From assembly GCA_002479255.1 (NCBI GenBank), contig DLMJ01000006.1, forward strand, positions 124,001-188,000: 64,000 nucleotides of DNA, read 5' to 3'. Below the pieces are notes generated by a model. It did not search any database. It was not told the origin of the DNA and saw only the letters and a program-made list of their open reading frames with translations. Origin of the DNA: Candidatus Binatus soli (GTDB taxonomy: Bacteria > Desulfobacterota > Binatia > Binatales > Binataceae). The position numbers and the translations under genes were made by a program. This document shows, piece by piece, positions 1 through 8,395 of this stretch. Numbering within the stretch: the stretch's first letter is position 1; each line of letters opens with the position of its first letter.

Positions 1-1
1 A

Positions 2-790
2 CTGGCCGCACAGCACGGCGTCCCGGTGCACACTGATGACGGCGTCGAGGCAGGGTCGGCCATGAAGATCGGCGCATTGAAGCCGGCGGTAATTTATTCT
101 TTCTTCTACCGCCATCTGATTCCCATGAGCGTGCTCAGGGTTGCGCCGCTGGGCGCCTTCAATCTGCATGGGTCGTTGCTGCCGGCATATCGGGGTCGTG
201 CGCCGGTGAACTGGGTGCTGGTGAACGGAGAACGCGAGGCGGGCGTCACGTTACATCAAATGGTTGCGCGGGCAGACGCCGGAGATATCGTCGGGCAGCG
301 TGCGGTTGCGATCGACGACAGCGACACCGCGCTGACGTTATACCGCAAGCTGGTGCCGCTGGGCGTCGAGCTGATAACCGAGATGCACCCAAAGATCGTC
401 GCGGGCGCCGCGCCGCGGCGAAAAATGGAGATCTCGAAGGGAAGTTACTTCGGGCGCAGAAAGCCGGAGGACGGACGGATAGACTGGCGATGGCCGGCGC
501 GAAGGATCTTCAATCTCGTGCGGGCCGTGACGCATCCGTACCCCGGCGCGTTCTGTTTCGCCGGCGGGCGAAAGCTGCTGGTATGGGAAGCGAAAATTGG
601 CGCAGAAAACGGATCCCTCGGGGAGCCGGGGCGGGTCGTGCGCGAAACCGCGGACGGCGCTCTTGAAATTGCGGCCGGCGAGGGCAGCGTAATCCTGAAA
701 ATTGCGCAGTTCGAGGGTGGCGACGAAGGCATTGCCCGCGAGGCTCTTTCCGAGGCCGGGCACGTCAAAGATACTATTCTATTCGATTAG
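2..790 (+). CDS. arnA: ArnA-type formyltransferase, standalone (5' end outside window)
   Basis: The frame is open to the window edge, so the start is missing; the first GTG inside (26) is internal. The product matches the formyltransferase domain of ArnA, which formylates UDP-4-amino-4-deoxy-L-arabinose with 10-formyl-tetrahydrofolate in cytoplasmic Ara4N synthesis. The catalytic block NLHGSLLPAYRGRAP carries the Asn and His equivalent to E. coli ArnA N102 and H104, and ADAGDIV supplies the Asp equivalent to D140. A C-terminal OB-like region follows. In E. coli this domain is fused to the decarboxylase; here it ends with its own stop and the decarboxylase follows 15 bp later. Methionyl-tRNA formyltransferase shares the fold, but the neighbours (decarboxylase, ArnD) favour ArnA. 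Confidence 0.85.
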   Translation: MAAQHGVPVHTDDGVEAGSAMKIGALKPAVIYSFFYRHLIPMSVLRVAPLGAFNLHGSLLPAYRGRAPVNWVLVNGEREAGVTLHQMVARADAGDIVGQRAVAIDDSDTALTLYRKLVPLGVELITEMHPKIVAGAAPRRKMEISKGSYFGRRKPEDGRIDWRWPARRIFNLVRAVTHPYPGAFCFAGGRKLLVWEAKIGAENGSLGEPGRVVRETADGALEIAAGEGSVILKIAQFEGGDEGIAREALSEAGHVKDTILFD

Positions 791-805
791 TTTCGCGGAG
801 GTCAC

Positions 806-1777
806 ATGCGGGTTCTGATCACCGGCGGCGCCGGATTTCTCGGATCGCATCTTTCGGATGCGTTCATTGCGCGAGGCGACGAGGTCTTTGTGCTCGACAC
901 CGGCTCGATCGCCAAGGTACGTCACCTACTGGACAATCCGAGCTTTCATTACGTGCACGATTCAGTCTTCAACCTCGAGTTGATCGACAGCCTGGTCTCG
1001 AAGGTCGATCTTATTTACCATCTCGCGGCCGTCGTCGGCGTCGAACACTACGTCGCCGATCCCTACGAAACGCTCAACGTAAACGTAAACGGCACGCAGA
1101 ACGTGCTGAAGGCCGCCTACAAGCATAACAAACGGCTCGTATTCAGCTCGACCTCCGAGGTGTATGGCCGCAACCCCAAGGTGCCGTGGCGCGAGGACGA
1201 CGATCGCGTGCTCGGGGCGACCAGTATCGATCGCTGGTGCTACTCGACGTCGAAGGCCGTCGGCGAGCATTTCTGTTTTGCGTATCACAAGCTCGGCCTG
1301 CCGGTTACGATAGTGCGCTATTTCAACGTATACGGTCCGCGGCTGGACAAGCTTGACGTGGGCCGGCTGTTTACGATCTTCATGGGCCAACTGCTGCGCG
1401 GCGCGGACTTGACTGTGGTTGGCGACGGCTTGCAGACGCGATGCTTCACGTACGTAACTGATGCGATCGAGGCAACCGTGCAGGCGGGGGTGAATCCCGC
1501 CGCGAATGGACAGGCGATTAACATCGGCGTCGATGTCGAGACGACTGTGCTCGAGTTCGCCAGGTTGATGCTCGAGTTGTTTGGGCCAACGAAAACGAAA
1601 TCGAAGATCAAGTTCGTGACGCAGGAGCAAGTGTACGGCAGCAGCTACGAGGACATCCCTCGCCGCGTGCCGGACAATACGAAAATGCGCACGTTGCTGC
1701 GGGTCACTCCGAAAGTGAACCTGCGCGATGGCGTGAAAATCTCGATGGACTGGTTCCGCAAAGAGATGACTTCTTAG
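806..1777 (+). CDS. ArnA-type UDP-glucuronate decarboxylase domain as a separate protein
   Basis: Extended SDR enzyme of 323 residues, the length of the ArnA C-terminal domain, which oxidatively decarboxylates UDP-glucuronate to UDP-4-keto-pentose using NAD. Visible signatures are the Rossmann loop TGGAGFLGSH at residues 6-15, the STSEVYG block (Ser and Glu equivalent to E. coli ArnA S433 and E434), the YSTSK catalytic pair, GPRLDKLD, and QTRCFTYV near residue 210. The ATG at 806 follows a GGAGG-like stretch (795-799). It lies between the formyltransferase and arnD genes, so the three are probably co-transcribed. A generic NAD-dependent epimerase is the fallback call; the TSE and RCF signatures and the context argue for the Ara4N role. 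Confidence 0.8.
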   Translation: MRVLITGGAGFLGSHLSDAFIARGDEVFVLDTGSIAKVRHLLDNPSFHYVHDSVFNLELIDSLVSKVDLIYHLAAVVGVEHYVADPYETLNVNVNGTQNVLKAAYKHNKRLVFSSTSEVYGRNPKVPWREDDDRVLGATSIDRWCYSTSKAVGEHFCFAYHKLGLPVTIVRYFNVYGPRLDKLDVGRLFTIFMGQLLRGADLTVVGDGLQTRCFTYVTDAIEATVQAGVNPAANGQAINIGVDVETTVLEFARLMLELFGPTKTKSKIKFVTQEQVYGSSYEDIPRRVPDNTKMRTLLRVTPKVNLRDGVKISMDWFRKEMTS

Positions 1778-1805
1778 GCGCGCCGCGTCCACGCAGTCAC
1801 CACAC

Positions 1806-2720
1806 TTGGAAGTCGCACTAAAGATCGACGTCGATACCCATCAGGGCCTCGAACTGGGAGTACCGCGACTGGCCTCGATGCTCGAGAGCGAGGGCGTCGC
1901 CGCGACCTTTTATATCGCGATGGGCCCGGACAATTCGGGGCGCGCAATCCTGCGGGTGTTTCGAAATCGCGGGTTTCTGTCGAAGATGTTCCGCACCAAA
2001 GCCGTCTCTATGTACGGCGCGCGTACGATTCTCTCGGGGACGCTGCTGCCGTCGCGGCCGATCGCGCTGTCGTTCCCTGGAATTATCCGCGACCTGAAGG
2101 CGCATGGCTTCGAGGTCGGCGTGCATGGCTACGATCACGTGCGATGGCAGGATCACCTCGATGAAATCGGCGAGCCCGGAGTACGCAACGAACTCGGCGA
2201 CGCGTTTGAGGCATACCGCGCGATTCTTGGTGAAGCGCCGCGGAGTTTCGCCGCGCCCGGATGGCGCACTAATGATGCGGCGCTAGTCGCGCTGGACGCG
2301 ATGGCGCTCGACTATCGCAGCGACACGCGAGGCAGCGCGCCGTACCGTTGCATCGTCGAGGCGCGAGTTCTCGCGACACCGGAGATCCCGACCACCTTGC
2401 CGACCCTCGACGAGGTAATGGGACGGCGAGAACTGCCCGATGACGGCGCGGTGCGCGATTTCTATCTCAGCTTGTGCAAGCCCGATGCGCTCAACGTGCA
2501 CACGATTCACGCCGAGACCGAGGGGATGGGACAGCTTGAGGGCTTCACGGCCCTGGTCCGCGCGCTGAAGGAGCGGGGCGCGGAGTTCGTGCAACTGCGC
2601 GAGGTCGCGGCGCGGCTGGATCGGAAGAATTTGCCGGTATGCGAAGTCATTCGGACGACGCTGCCCGGCAGGGCGGGGTGGATATCGTCGCAAGGTCCGG
2701 CGCGGATCGCTTCCGAATGA
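1806..2720 (+). CDS. arnD: 4-deoxy-4-formamido-L-arabinose-phosphoundecaprenol deformylase ArnD
   Basis: Polysaccharide-deacetylase (NodB) family protein of 304 residues that follows E. coli ArnD almost end to end: LKIDVDT with the metal Asp near the N-terminus, GVPRL, MGPDNSGR, EVGVHGYDHVRWQ with the metal His pair, APGWR, PTLDEVMGR and HTIHAETEG. ArnD removes the formyl group from undecaprenyl-phosphate-Ara4FN on the cytoplasmic membrane before flipping and transfer to lipid A. The start is a TTG at 1806 that directly begins the conserved EVALKIDVD strand; no ATG gives a better fit. It is third in the operon. Ara4N addition lowers outer-membrane negative charge, so the cluster probably affects polymyxin-type peptide sensitivity (inference). 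Confidence 0.92.
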   Translation: MEVALKIDVDTHQGLELGVPRLASMLESEGVAATFYIAMGPDNSGRAILRVFRNRGFLSKMFRTKAVSMYGARTILSGTLLPSRPIALSFPGIIRDLKAHGFEVGVHGYDHVRWQDHLDEIGEPGVRNELGDAFEAYRAILGEAPRSFAAPGWRTNDAALVALDAMALDYRSDTRGSAPYRCIVEARVLATPEIPTTLPTLDEVMGRRELPDDGAVRDFYLSLCKPDALNVHTIHAETEGMGQLEGFTALVRALKERGAEFVQLREVAARLDRKNLPVCEVIRTTLPGRAGWISSQGPARIASE

Positions 2721-2781
2721 CGAATCGGCGCTGGCGTGTTATATCCCGAAGACTGGAATTCAAACGGAAGGGGTGCCCGCA

Positions 2782-3972
2782 ATGCCGGCGCAAAGTCATT
2801 TTGCTGACAGTCCACGCGAAGTCGGCCTCGATCCTGAAAAAGTCGAAGTCCTTTTCAATCGTGCCGAACGCGAAGTCAAGGATGGGTTACTGCCATCGAC
2901 TCAAATCGCGATCGCCCGCAATGGGAAAATCGGCGCGATGCGCACGGTCGGACGCGCAGTCCAGGGTGGAAGTGAAAAGCCGGCCACCAACGACACGCTC
3001 TACACGATCTTCTCGTGCACCAAGGCGATCATGTCGGCGGCGTCGTGGATTCTGATCGGCGAAGGCAAACTGAATCCGGGCGAGCGCGTGGCGGAGATCA
3101 TCCCCGAGTTTGGCGCCAAGGGTAAGGACACGATGACCGTCGAGCAGGTTCTGCTCCACGTGGGAGGATTTCCCAACGCGCCGTATCCGCAGAACGAGTG
3201 GCTGGACAAGAGCAAGCGGCTCGAGCGATTCGCGAAGTGGCGGCTGGAATGGCCGGTGGGCAGCAAATTCGAATACCATCCGACCTCGGGCTTCTGGGTA
3301 ATTGCGGAGATAATCGAGCGCCGCACGGGCAAGGACTTCCGTCAGTTCGTGCATGAGCGGATTGCAACGCCGCTCGGACTGCCGGAACTGCGGGTTGGAT
3401 TGCCGCGCGAGTATCATCAGCGGGTTACGCAGCTTTGCTACGTCGGAGAGGCGCTATCCGACGAGGAGCGAAAGAAGCTCGGCCTGCCCGCGATGCCGGA
3501 AACCGAAGTTACCGAAGACGCGATCCTCGGCTTCAACCGGCCCAATGTGATGGAGGCTGGCACGCCGGGCGGTGGGGGAATTATGACGGCGGGCGACCTG
3601 GCGCTGTTCTACCAGGGCTTGCTGCATAATCGCGGCGTCAACGGTGCGCCGATCATCAAGCCTGAAGCGCTCAAGGACGCGTTGCGCGTGCGCTCGGGCG
3701 ATTACAAGGATCCGATTTTCGGCGTCAAGTGCAACCGCGCGCTGGGAGTTGTCGTAGCCGGAGGCGACGGGCTCGCGAACTATCGCGGCTTCGGCAAGAC
3801 CAACTCGGCGCTGGCATTCGGACACGGAGGCGCGGGCGGGCAGATCGGATGGGCCGATCCGGCGACGGGGATTTCGATCGGGTACACAACCAACGGGTTC
3901 GATCGCAATGATCTGCGGCTGGCACGCCGCGGCGTCGCGATCTCGAGCCTCGCGGCGGTTTGCGCAAGGTAG
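2782..3972 (+). CDS. Serine hydrolase, class C beta-lactamase-like family
   Basis: Penicillin-binding-fold serine hydrolase of about 396 residues. The nucleophile motif SCTK is near residue 80, a YHP sequence takes the place of the second-motif Tyr, and FGHGGAGGQIGW near the C-terminus replaces the KTG strand with HGG as in the esterase/EstB branch. No signal peptide is visible, so it is probably a cytoplasmic esterase or amidase rather than a periplasmic beta-lactamase. ATG at 2782 is preferred because GGAAGGGG (2766-2773) lies 8 bp upstream; an in-frame GTG at 2773 abuts that ribosome binding site. Such genes are frequent beside lipid and acyl-CoA metabolism genes in this kind of genome. 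Substrate is unknown. Confidence 0.8.
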   Translation: MPAQSHFADSPREVGLDPEKVEVLFNRAEREVKDGLLPSTQIAIARNGKIGAMRTVGRAVQGGSEKPATNDTLYTIFSCTKAIMSAASWILIGEGKLNPGERVAEIIPEFGAKGKDTMTVEQVLLHVGGFPNAPYPQNEWLDKSKRLERFAKWRLEWPVGSKFEYHPTSGFWVIAEIIERRTGKDFRQFVHERIATPLGLPELRVGLPREYHQRVTQLCYVGEALSDEERKKLGLPAMPETEVTEDAILGFNRPNVMEAGTPGGGGIMTAGDLALFYQGLLHNRGVNGAPIIKPEALKDALRVRSGDYKDPIFGVKCNRALGVVVAGGDGLANYRGFGKTNSALAFGHGGAGGQIGWADPATGISIGYTTNGFDRNDLRLARRGVAISSLAAVCAR

Positions 3973-4031
3973 GGGGCACGCAGACAGCTTCGATACGCGC
4001 GCCCTTGTCTGACGCGAATGAATAAGGCGAG

Positions 4032-5327
4032 CTAGTCGGCGAAGGGGTTGCGGACCACGATAGTCGCTTCGCGCTCCTTGCCGACGCCGATCATCGCAAT
4101 TGGCACACCAACCAGCGCGCTGATTCGTTCGACGTAGCGGCGCACGCTCGAGGGCAATTCGGCCAGCGTGCGCGTGCCCGCCGGGCTTTCGCTCCATCCC
4201 GGCATCTCTTCGAAGATCGGCTTGGCGTCGATGAGCATCCGATGCGACGGCGGCATGTCGTCGTATCGTTTCCCCTTGACGATGTAGCCGACGCAGATTT
4301 TGACTGGATCGATCCCGGTCAAAACGTCGAGCTTGGTAAGCGCGAGCGCCCATAGCCCGTTGACGCGAGCGGTGTAACGGGCCAGCACTGCGTCGAACCA
4401 CCCGATCCGCCTGGGACGCCCGGTGGCGCTGCCGAACTCGTCGCCTTCTTCGCGCAGCGAATCCGCGAGATAGCCGGTGAACTCGCTCGGAAAGGGTCCC
4501 GCCCCGACTCGTGTCGTATATCCCTTGCTGATGCCGAGCACTGCTTCGAGATTGCCCGGCCCGATGCCGGTGCCGCTGAAGACTGCGCTCGCGACGCAAT
4601 TCGACGAGCTCACGTACGGATAGGTGCCATGATCGATGTCGAGCATCGTGCCGTGGGCGCCCTCGAACAGGACGCGCTTGCCGGAAGCGATCGCCTCGCT
4701 CACGAACGCGCCGGTGTCGCACAGATATGGAAGCAGCCGGCGGCGCGCCTTTTTCATCGCGTCGATGGTTTCGTCGGTCTTGATCGGGGCGGTCTTGAGC
4801 AATGCTTTCAGGTAGGCGTTTTTCTCGATGATGTTGCGGCGGAGTTTCTCCGTGAAAAATTTGAGATCGAGCAGATCTTCGAAGCGCAATCCCACCCGAG
4901 CCATCTTGTCTTCGTAGGCCGGGCCGATTCCGAATCCGGTCGTACCGATCGCGCGCTGGCCCAGGCGCGCCTCGCGAGCGCGATCGATCGCGAGATGATA
5001 CGGCATCACCATGTGTGCTTCGTAACTGAGCTTGAGCAGACTATCGTCGGCGAGATGGCCGCTGCGCTTGAGGTTTGCGATTTCGCCGAGCAATGCCAGC
5101 GGATTGACGACCAGGCCGTTGCCGATTACGCAAGCCTTGCCGGGATGGAGCGCGCCGGCGGGCACCAGCCGCAGCACAAATTTCTTCCCGCCGACCACCA
5201 GCGTGTGAGCTGCGTTATTTCCGCCCTGGAAGCGGACGACCACATCGGCGTCCGCCGCGAGCATGTCGACGATTTTGCCCTTGCCCTCGTCCCCCCACTG
5301 CGTGCCGACCACGGCAACTGTCTTCAT
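4032..5327 (-). CDS. purA: Adenylosuccinate synthetase
   Basis: Cytoplasmic GTP-dependent enzyme joining IMP and aspartate, the first step from IMP to AMP. The 431-residue length is standard. Visible are the P-loop-like GTQWGDEGKGK at the N-terminus, GGNNAAHT, GTT-x-GIGPAYEDK, VLFEGAHGTMLDIDHGTYPYVSSS and the C-terminal TLAELPSSVRRY. The start ATG at 5327 has GGGGAAAAG upstream and begins MKTVAVVG; the frame extends to 5372 without support. Oddity: the residue after GTTG is Phe where the family usually has Arg (E. coli Arg131, in the aspartate/IMP region), while the later Arg in KMARVGL is kept. It lies 80 bp downstream of serA on the same strand, probably in a serC-serA-purA operon. Confidence 0.95.
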   Translation of the reverse strand: MKTVAVVGTQWGDEGKGKIVDMLAADADVVVRFQGGNNAAHTLVVGGKKFVLRLVPAGALHPGKACVIGNGLVVNPLALLGEIANLKRSGHLADDSLLKLSYEAHMVMPYHLAIDRAREARLGQRAIGTTGFGIGPAYEDKMARVGLRFEDLLDLKFFTEKLRRNIIEKNAYLKALLKTAPIKTDETIDAMKKARRRLLPYLCDTGAFVSEAIASGKRVLFEGAHGTMLDIDHGTYPYVSSSNCVASAVFSGTGIGPGNLEAVLGISKGYTTRVGAGPFPSEFTGYLADSLREEGDEFGSATGRPRRIGWFDAVLARYTARVNGLWALALTKLDVLTGIDPVKICVGYIVKGKRYDDMPPSHRMLIDAKPIFEEMPGWSESPAGTRTLAELPSSVRRYVERISALVGVPIAMIGVGKEREATIVVRNPFAD

Positions 5328-5407
5328 GTCTTTTCCCCGACCGGCGTCAACTTCGCCGGCCTGCGCGCGCACCTGTCGGGTTGAAATGTCCCGCGCGCAA
5401 AATAAAT

Positions 5408-7003
5408 TCAGAGCTTGAGCAGCGACGCCGCTGTAATTGCAGGCAGGGTCTTGAGCCTGTCGAGGACGGCGCCCGGCACGGGTTCATCCACCTCGAAAAT
5501 GCTGAGCGCGGTTCCTCCCACGCGATCGCGGCCGAGTTCCAGTCCGCCGATATTTATTCCGGCCTGCCCGAGCATCGTGCCCACCGCGCCGACCACTCCG
5601 GGAACGTCCCGATTATGCAGCATGAGGAAGTAACCCTCGGGCACCGCCTCGACGCGGTAGCCGTCGATCCGGGTCAGGCGCAGCACGCGATTTCCGAGCA
5701 CGGCGCCAGAGACTTCGTGCTCGCCGGCGCCGGTACGAACCGTGAGCGTCAAGGTGTTGATGTAGTCAGTGACTTCGCGGGAGCGCGTTTCGATAATGCT
5801 GATTCCCCGTTCGCGAGCGATAAATGGCGCGTTGACGTAATTCAGATCCTCGTCGAGGAAGCCGCTCATCAATCCCTTTAAAACAGCGGCGGTGATCGCG
5901 TCGGGCTTGAGATTCGCGGCTTCACCGCCAAACGCAAGCGTCAGCTCCGTGGGCGCGTCGGTGATCAATTGCGCGGCGAGTCTGCCCAGCTTTTCGCCAA
6001 GCGTTAGATGCGGCCCGAGTATTTCGAGTTCCTTGGTGGATAGCGCCGGGATGTTAACTGCCTGCCGAATGGTGCCTTCGATCAGGAAGTCGGCCACCTG
6101 ATGCGCGATATCGACCGAGACCTGGACCTGCGCCTCGTCGGTGGCAGCGCCGAGGTGCGGCGTTACGATCACGTTGTCGAACTGGAGCAGCGGATGGTTG
6201 GCGGGAGGTGGTTCCTCGACGAACACGTCCAGAGCCGCGCCCGCGACCTTGCCGGATTTCAGCGCCTCGACAAGCGCGGCTTCATCGACGATACCGCCGC
6301 GGGCGCAATTGATGATTCGCACACCCTTCTTCATCTTCGCGAATGCCGCTGCGTTTACGAGGCCCCTGGTCTCGTCGGTCAGGGGGGTGTGGACGGTGAT
6401 GAAGTCGGCGCTCGCAAAAAGCTCATCGAGGCTGACCAATTGAACGCCGATCCGCCCGGCAGCCTCGGCCGTCAGGATCGGATCATAGCCGATCACTTTC
6501 ATCTTGAGCCCAAGAGCGCGGTCGGCGACGATCCGGCCGATGTTACCGAGGCCGACTACGCCGAGCGTTTTGTTGCATATCTCGGCGCCGGTGAATTTGC
6601 TGCGCTCCCATTTGCCGGCTCGCAGCGCGGCGTTGGCGGCTGGAATATGCCGAGCCAGCGCCATCATCATGGTGATCGCGTGCTCCGCGGTCGTGACGCT
6701 GTTGCCGGTCGGGCTGTTCATCACGACGATTCCGCGGCGCGTTGCCGCTTCGATATCGACGTTGTCGACCCCAACGCCCGCGCGCCCGATCACTTTGAGC
6801 GACGTGGCGGCATCGATTACTTCGCGGGTGACGCGCGTGCCGCTGCGAATCAGCAGCGCGTCGTAGGGCGCGATTATTTTCGCCAACTCCGCGGGCTTGA
6901 GGCCGGTCTTGACGTCGAACTGCAGCTGCGGGAAGCGCTTGAGGACTTCAATCCCCTGCGCCGCAAGTGAGTCGCTTATAAGGACGCGGAAAGTTTCCGC
7001 CAT
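5408..7003 (-). CDS. serA: D-3-phosphoglycerate dehydrogenase (long form)
   Basis: First enzyme of phosphorylated serine synthesis: 3-phosphoglycerate to phosphohydroxypyruvate with NAD. At 531 residues it is the long form: substrate- and NAD-binding domains (GVVGLGNIGRIVADR near residue 147, CARGGIVDE with the catalytic Arg, the EEPP Glu, TPHLGAAT with the His), then an allosteric substrate-binding domain and a C-terminal ACT domain (NRDVPGVVGAVGTMLGQAGINI). The ACT and extra domain imply feedback by serine or related effectors (family knowledge). It lies 7 bp downstream of the class V aminotransferase gene that would act on its product, so the two are almost certainly co-transcribed. Confidence 0.96.
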   Translation of the reverse strand: MAETFRVLISDSLAAQGIEVLKRFPQLQFDVKTGLKPAELAKIIAPYDALLIRSGTRVTREVIDAATSLKVIGRAGVGVDNVDIEAATRRGIVVMNSPTGNSVTTAEHAITMMMALARHIPAANAALRAGKWERSKFTGAEICNKTLGVVGLGNIGRIVADRALGLKMKVIGYDPILTAEAAGRIGVQLVSLDELFASADFITVHTPLTDETRGLVNAAAFAKMKKGVRIINCARGGIVDEAALVEALKSGKVAGAALDVFVEEPPPANHPLLQFDNVIVTPHLGAATDEAQVQVSVDIAHQVADFLIEGTIRQAVNIPALSTKELEILGPHLTLGEKLGRLAAQLITDAPTELTLAFGGEAANLKPDAITAAVLKGLMSGFLDEDLNYVNAPFIARERGISIIETRSREVTDYINTLTLTVRTGAGEHEVSGAVLGNRVLRLTRIDGYRVEAVPEGYFLMLHNRDVPGVVGAVGTMLGQAGINIGGLELGRDRVGGTALSIFEVDEPVPGAVLDRLKTLPAITAASLLKL

Positions 7004-7010
7004 GTTGATT

Positions 7011-8162
7011 TCAGATGCTCCGTGCCAGGCGCGCCTGAACGGCGGCTACGCCGGCGCCAAGTTGAACGTTTGCGCCGATCTGCTTAAGTCCCATCTCGAG
7101 CGCGCCAACCGCGATCAGCATGTCGAACGGGCTCAAATGACCCATGTGTCCGATGCGCACGAGCTTACCCTTCATCTGATCCTGGCCGCCCTGAACCGAC
7201 ACGCCCAGGCTGTCGCGCAGGAACTTGACCAGTTTGCCGCCGTCGAGACCTTCAGGGACCAGGATGCCGGTGACGCCGGGAGCGGGATTGTCGGGCGACA
7301 GCAGTTTCAGTCCGAGTGCCGCAGCAGCGTCGCGAGTGGCCTCCGCCATCAGCGCGTGACGCGCGTAAACCTGCGGCAGACCTTCGGCGTGAATCATTTC
7401 GAGTGATTTGTTGAGGCCGCAGATCAGCGACACGGCCGCAGTCCATGCCGTGGTATGCTCGTCGCGCTGCGCCTTCAATTCTTTGAGCAAATCAAAATAG
7501 AAGCGCGGCGTCTTGATTTTCTTCGCGACGTCCAAAGCGCGCGCCGACAGAGCGACCATTCCGAGACCCGGCGGAAGCATGAGAGCCTTCTGGCTGCCCG
7601 TGACGAACGCGTCAACGCCCCATTCGTCCATCTTCTGTTCGAAGACGCCGACCGACGTGATTCCATCTACGATCAGCATCGCGCCGCGCTTGCGGCTGAC
7701 CTCGCCGATCGCGGCCACCGGATGCACCGCGCAAGTGGAAGTTTCGCTGGCCTGCACGAGCACGGCGCGCGACTCGGGATACGCCTTGAACGCATCCTCG
7801 ATTTGCCCCGGCCGTGCGGCGCGGCCCCATTCAACGCGCACCTCGTGCCCAATCATGCCGAAGGCGGCGAGCAATTTGCCCCATCGCTCGCCGAATTTGC
7901 CGCCGTTGACGTAGATTGCATGTTCGCCCGGCTGCAGCAAATTGGTCACCGCCGCTTCCATCGCACCCGTGCCGGTGGACGCGAGCAGGATTACCTCGCT
8001 CGAGGTGCCGTAGAGAGGTTTCATCCGATCGCGCGCCTGATCGAGCGCAGAACTGAACTCGGGCGTGCGATGGTGGATGATCGGACGAGCCATCTCGAGC
8101 AAAACCTCGGGCGGTACGGCAGCCGGCCCGGGCGTGAACAGGTATTTCTTCATTTGCGGCAT
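7011..8162 (-). CDS. Class V aminotransferase, probable phosphoserine aminotransferase
   Basis: PLP-dependent fold-type I enzyme of 383 residues in the serine-pyruvate/alanine-glyoxylate aminotransferase branch. Seen are LFTPGPAAVP, HHRTPEFS, STGTGAMEAAV, the PLP-contacting ETSTCAVHP and VDGITSVG, and the Schiff-base lysine in GSQKALMLPPGLG. The adjacent serA implies that it transaminates phosphohydroxypyruvate to phosphoserine, as members of this branch do in lineages without a classical SerC. The branch also contains serine-glyoxylate and alanine-glyoxylate transaminases, so the reaction is inferred from context. Two starts are possible, ATG at 8162 and ATG at 8153 (MKKYLF). Confidence 0.85.
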   Translation of the reverse strand: MPQMKKYLFTPGPAAVPPEVLLEMARPIIHHRTPEFSSALDQARDRMKPLYGTSSEVILLASTGTGAMEAAVTNLLQPGEHAIYVNGGKFGERWGKLLAAFGMIGHEVRVEWGRAARPGQIEDAFKAYPESRAVLVQASETSTCAVHPVAAIGEVSRKRGAMLIVDGITSVGVFEQKMDEWGVDAFVTGSQKALMLPPGLGMVALSARALDVAKKIKTPRFYFDLLKELKAQRDEHTTAWTAAVSLICGLNKSLEMIHAEGLPQVYARHALMAEATRDAAAALGLKLLSPDNPAPGVTGILVPEGLDGGKLVKFLRDSLGVSVQGGQDQMKGKLVRIGHMGHLSPFDMLIAVGALEMGLKQIGANVQLGAGVAAVQARLARSI

Positions 8163-8395
8163 TCTTGACTATTCACGGGGGCGCTCGTGATTCGGGATGG
8201 CAGCCAAAAAAAAGGCCGGTGCCCGCGCATGCGGATCGCCAGGCCACGATTTGTCCCGGTTTCGCCGGTTCCCCCGTCCTCAGCACTTGGGATAACGGAG
8301 CCGGGAGGCATAGTCAAGGCGACACGCGGCTCGCGACGGTTTCGAGCCGACGTTGAAATGGCGCGCCGGCAATTGTTAAAGATGGTCACGCTCCG

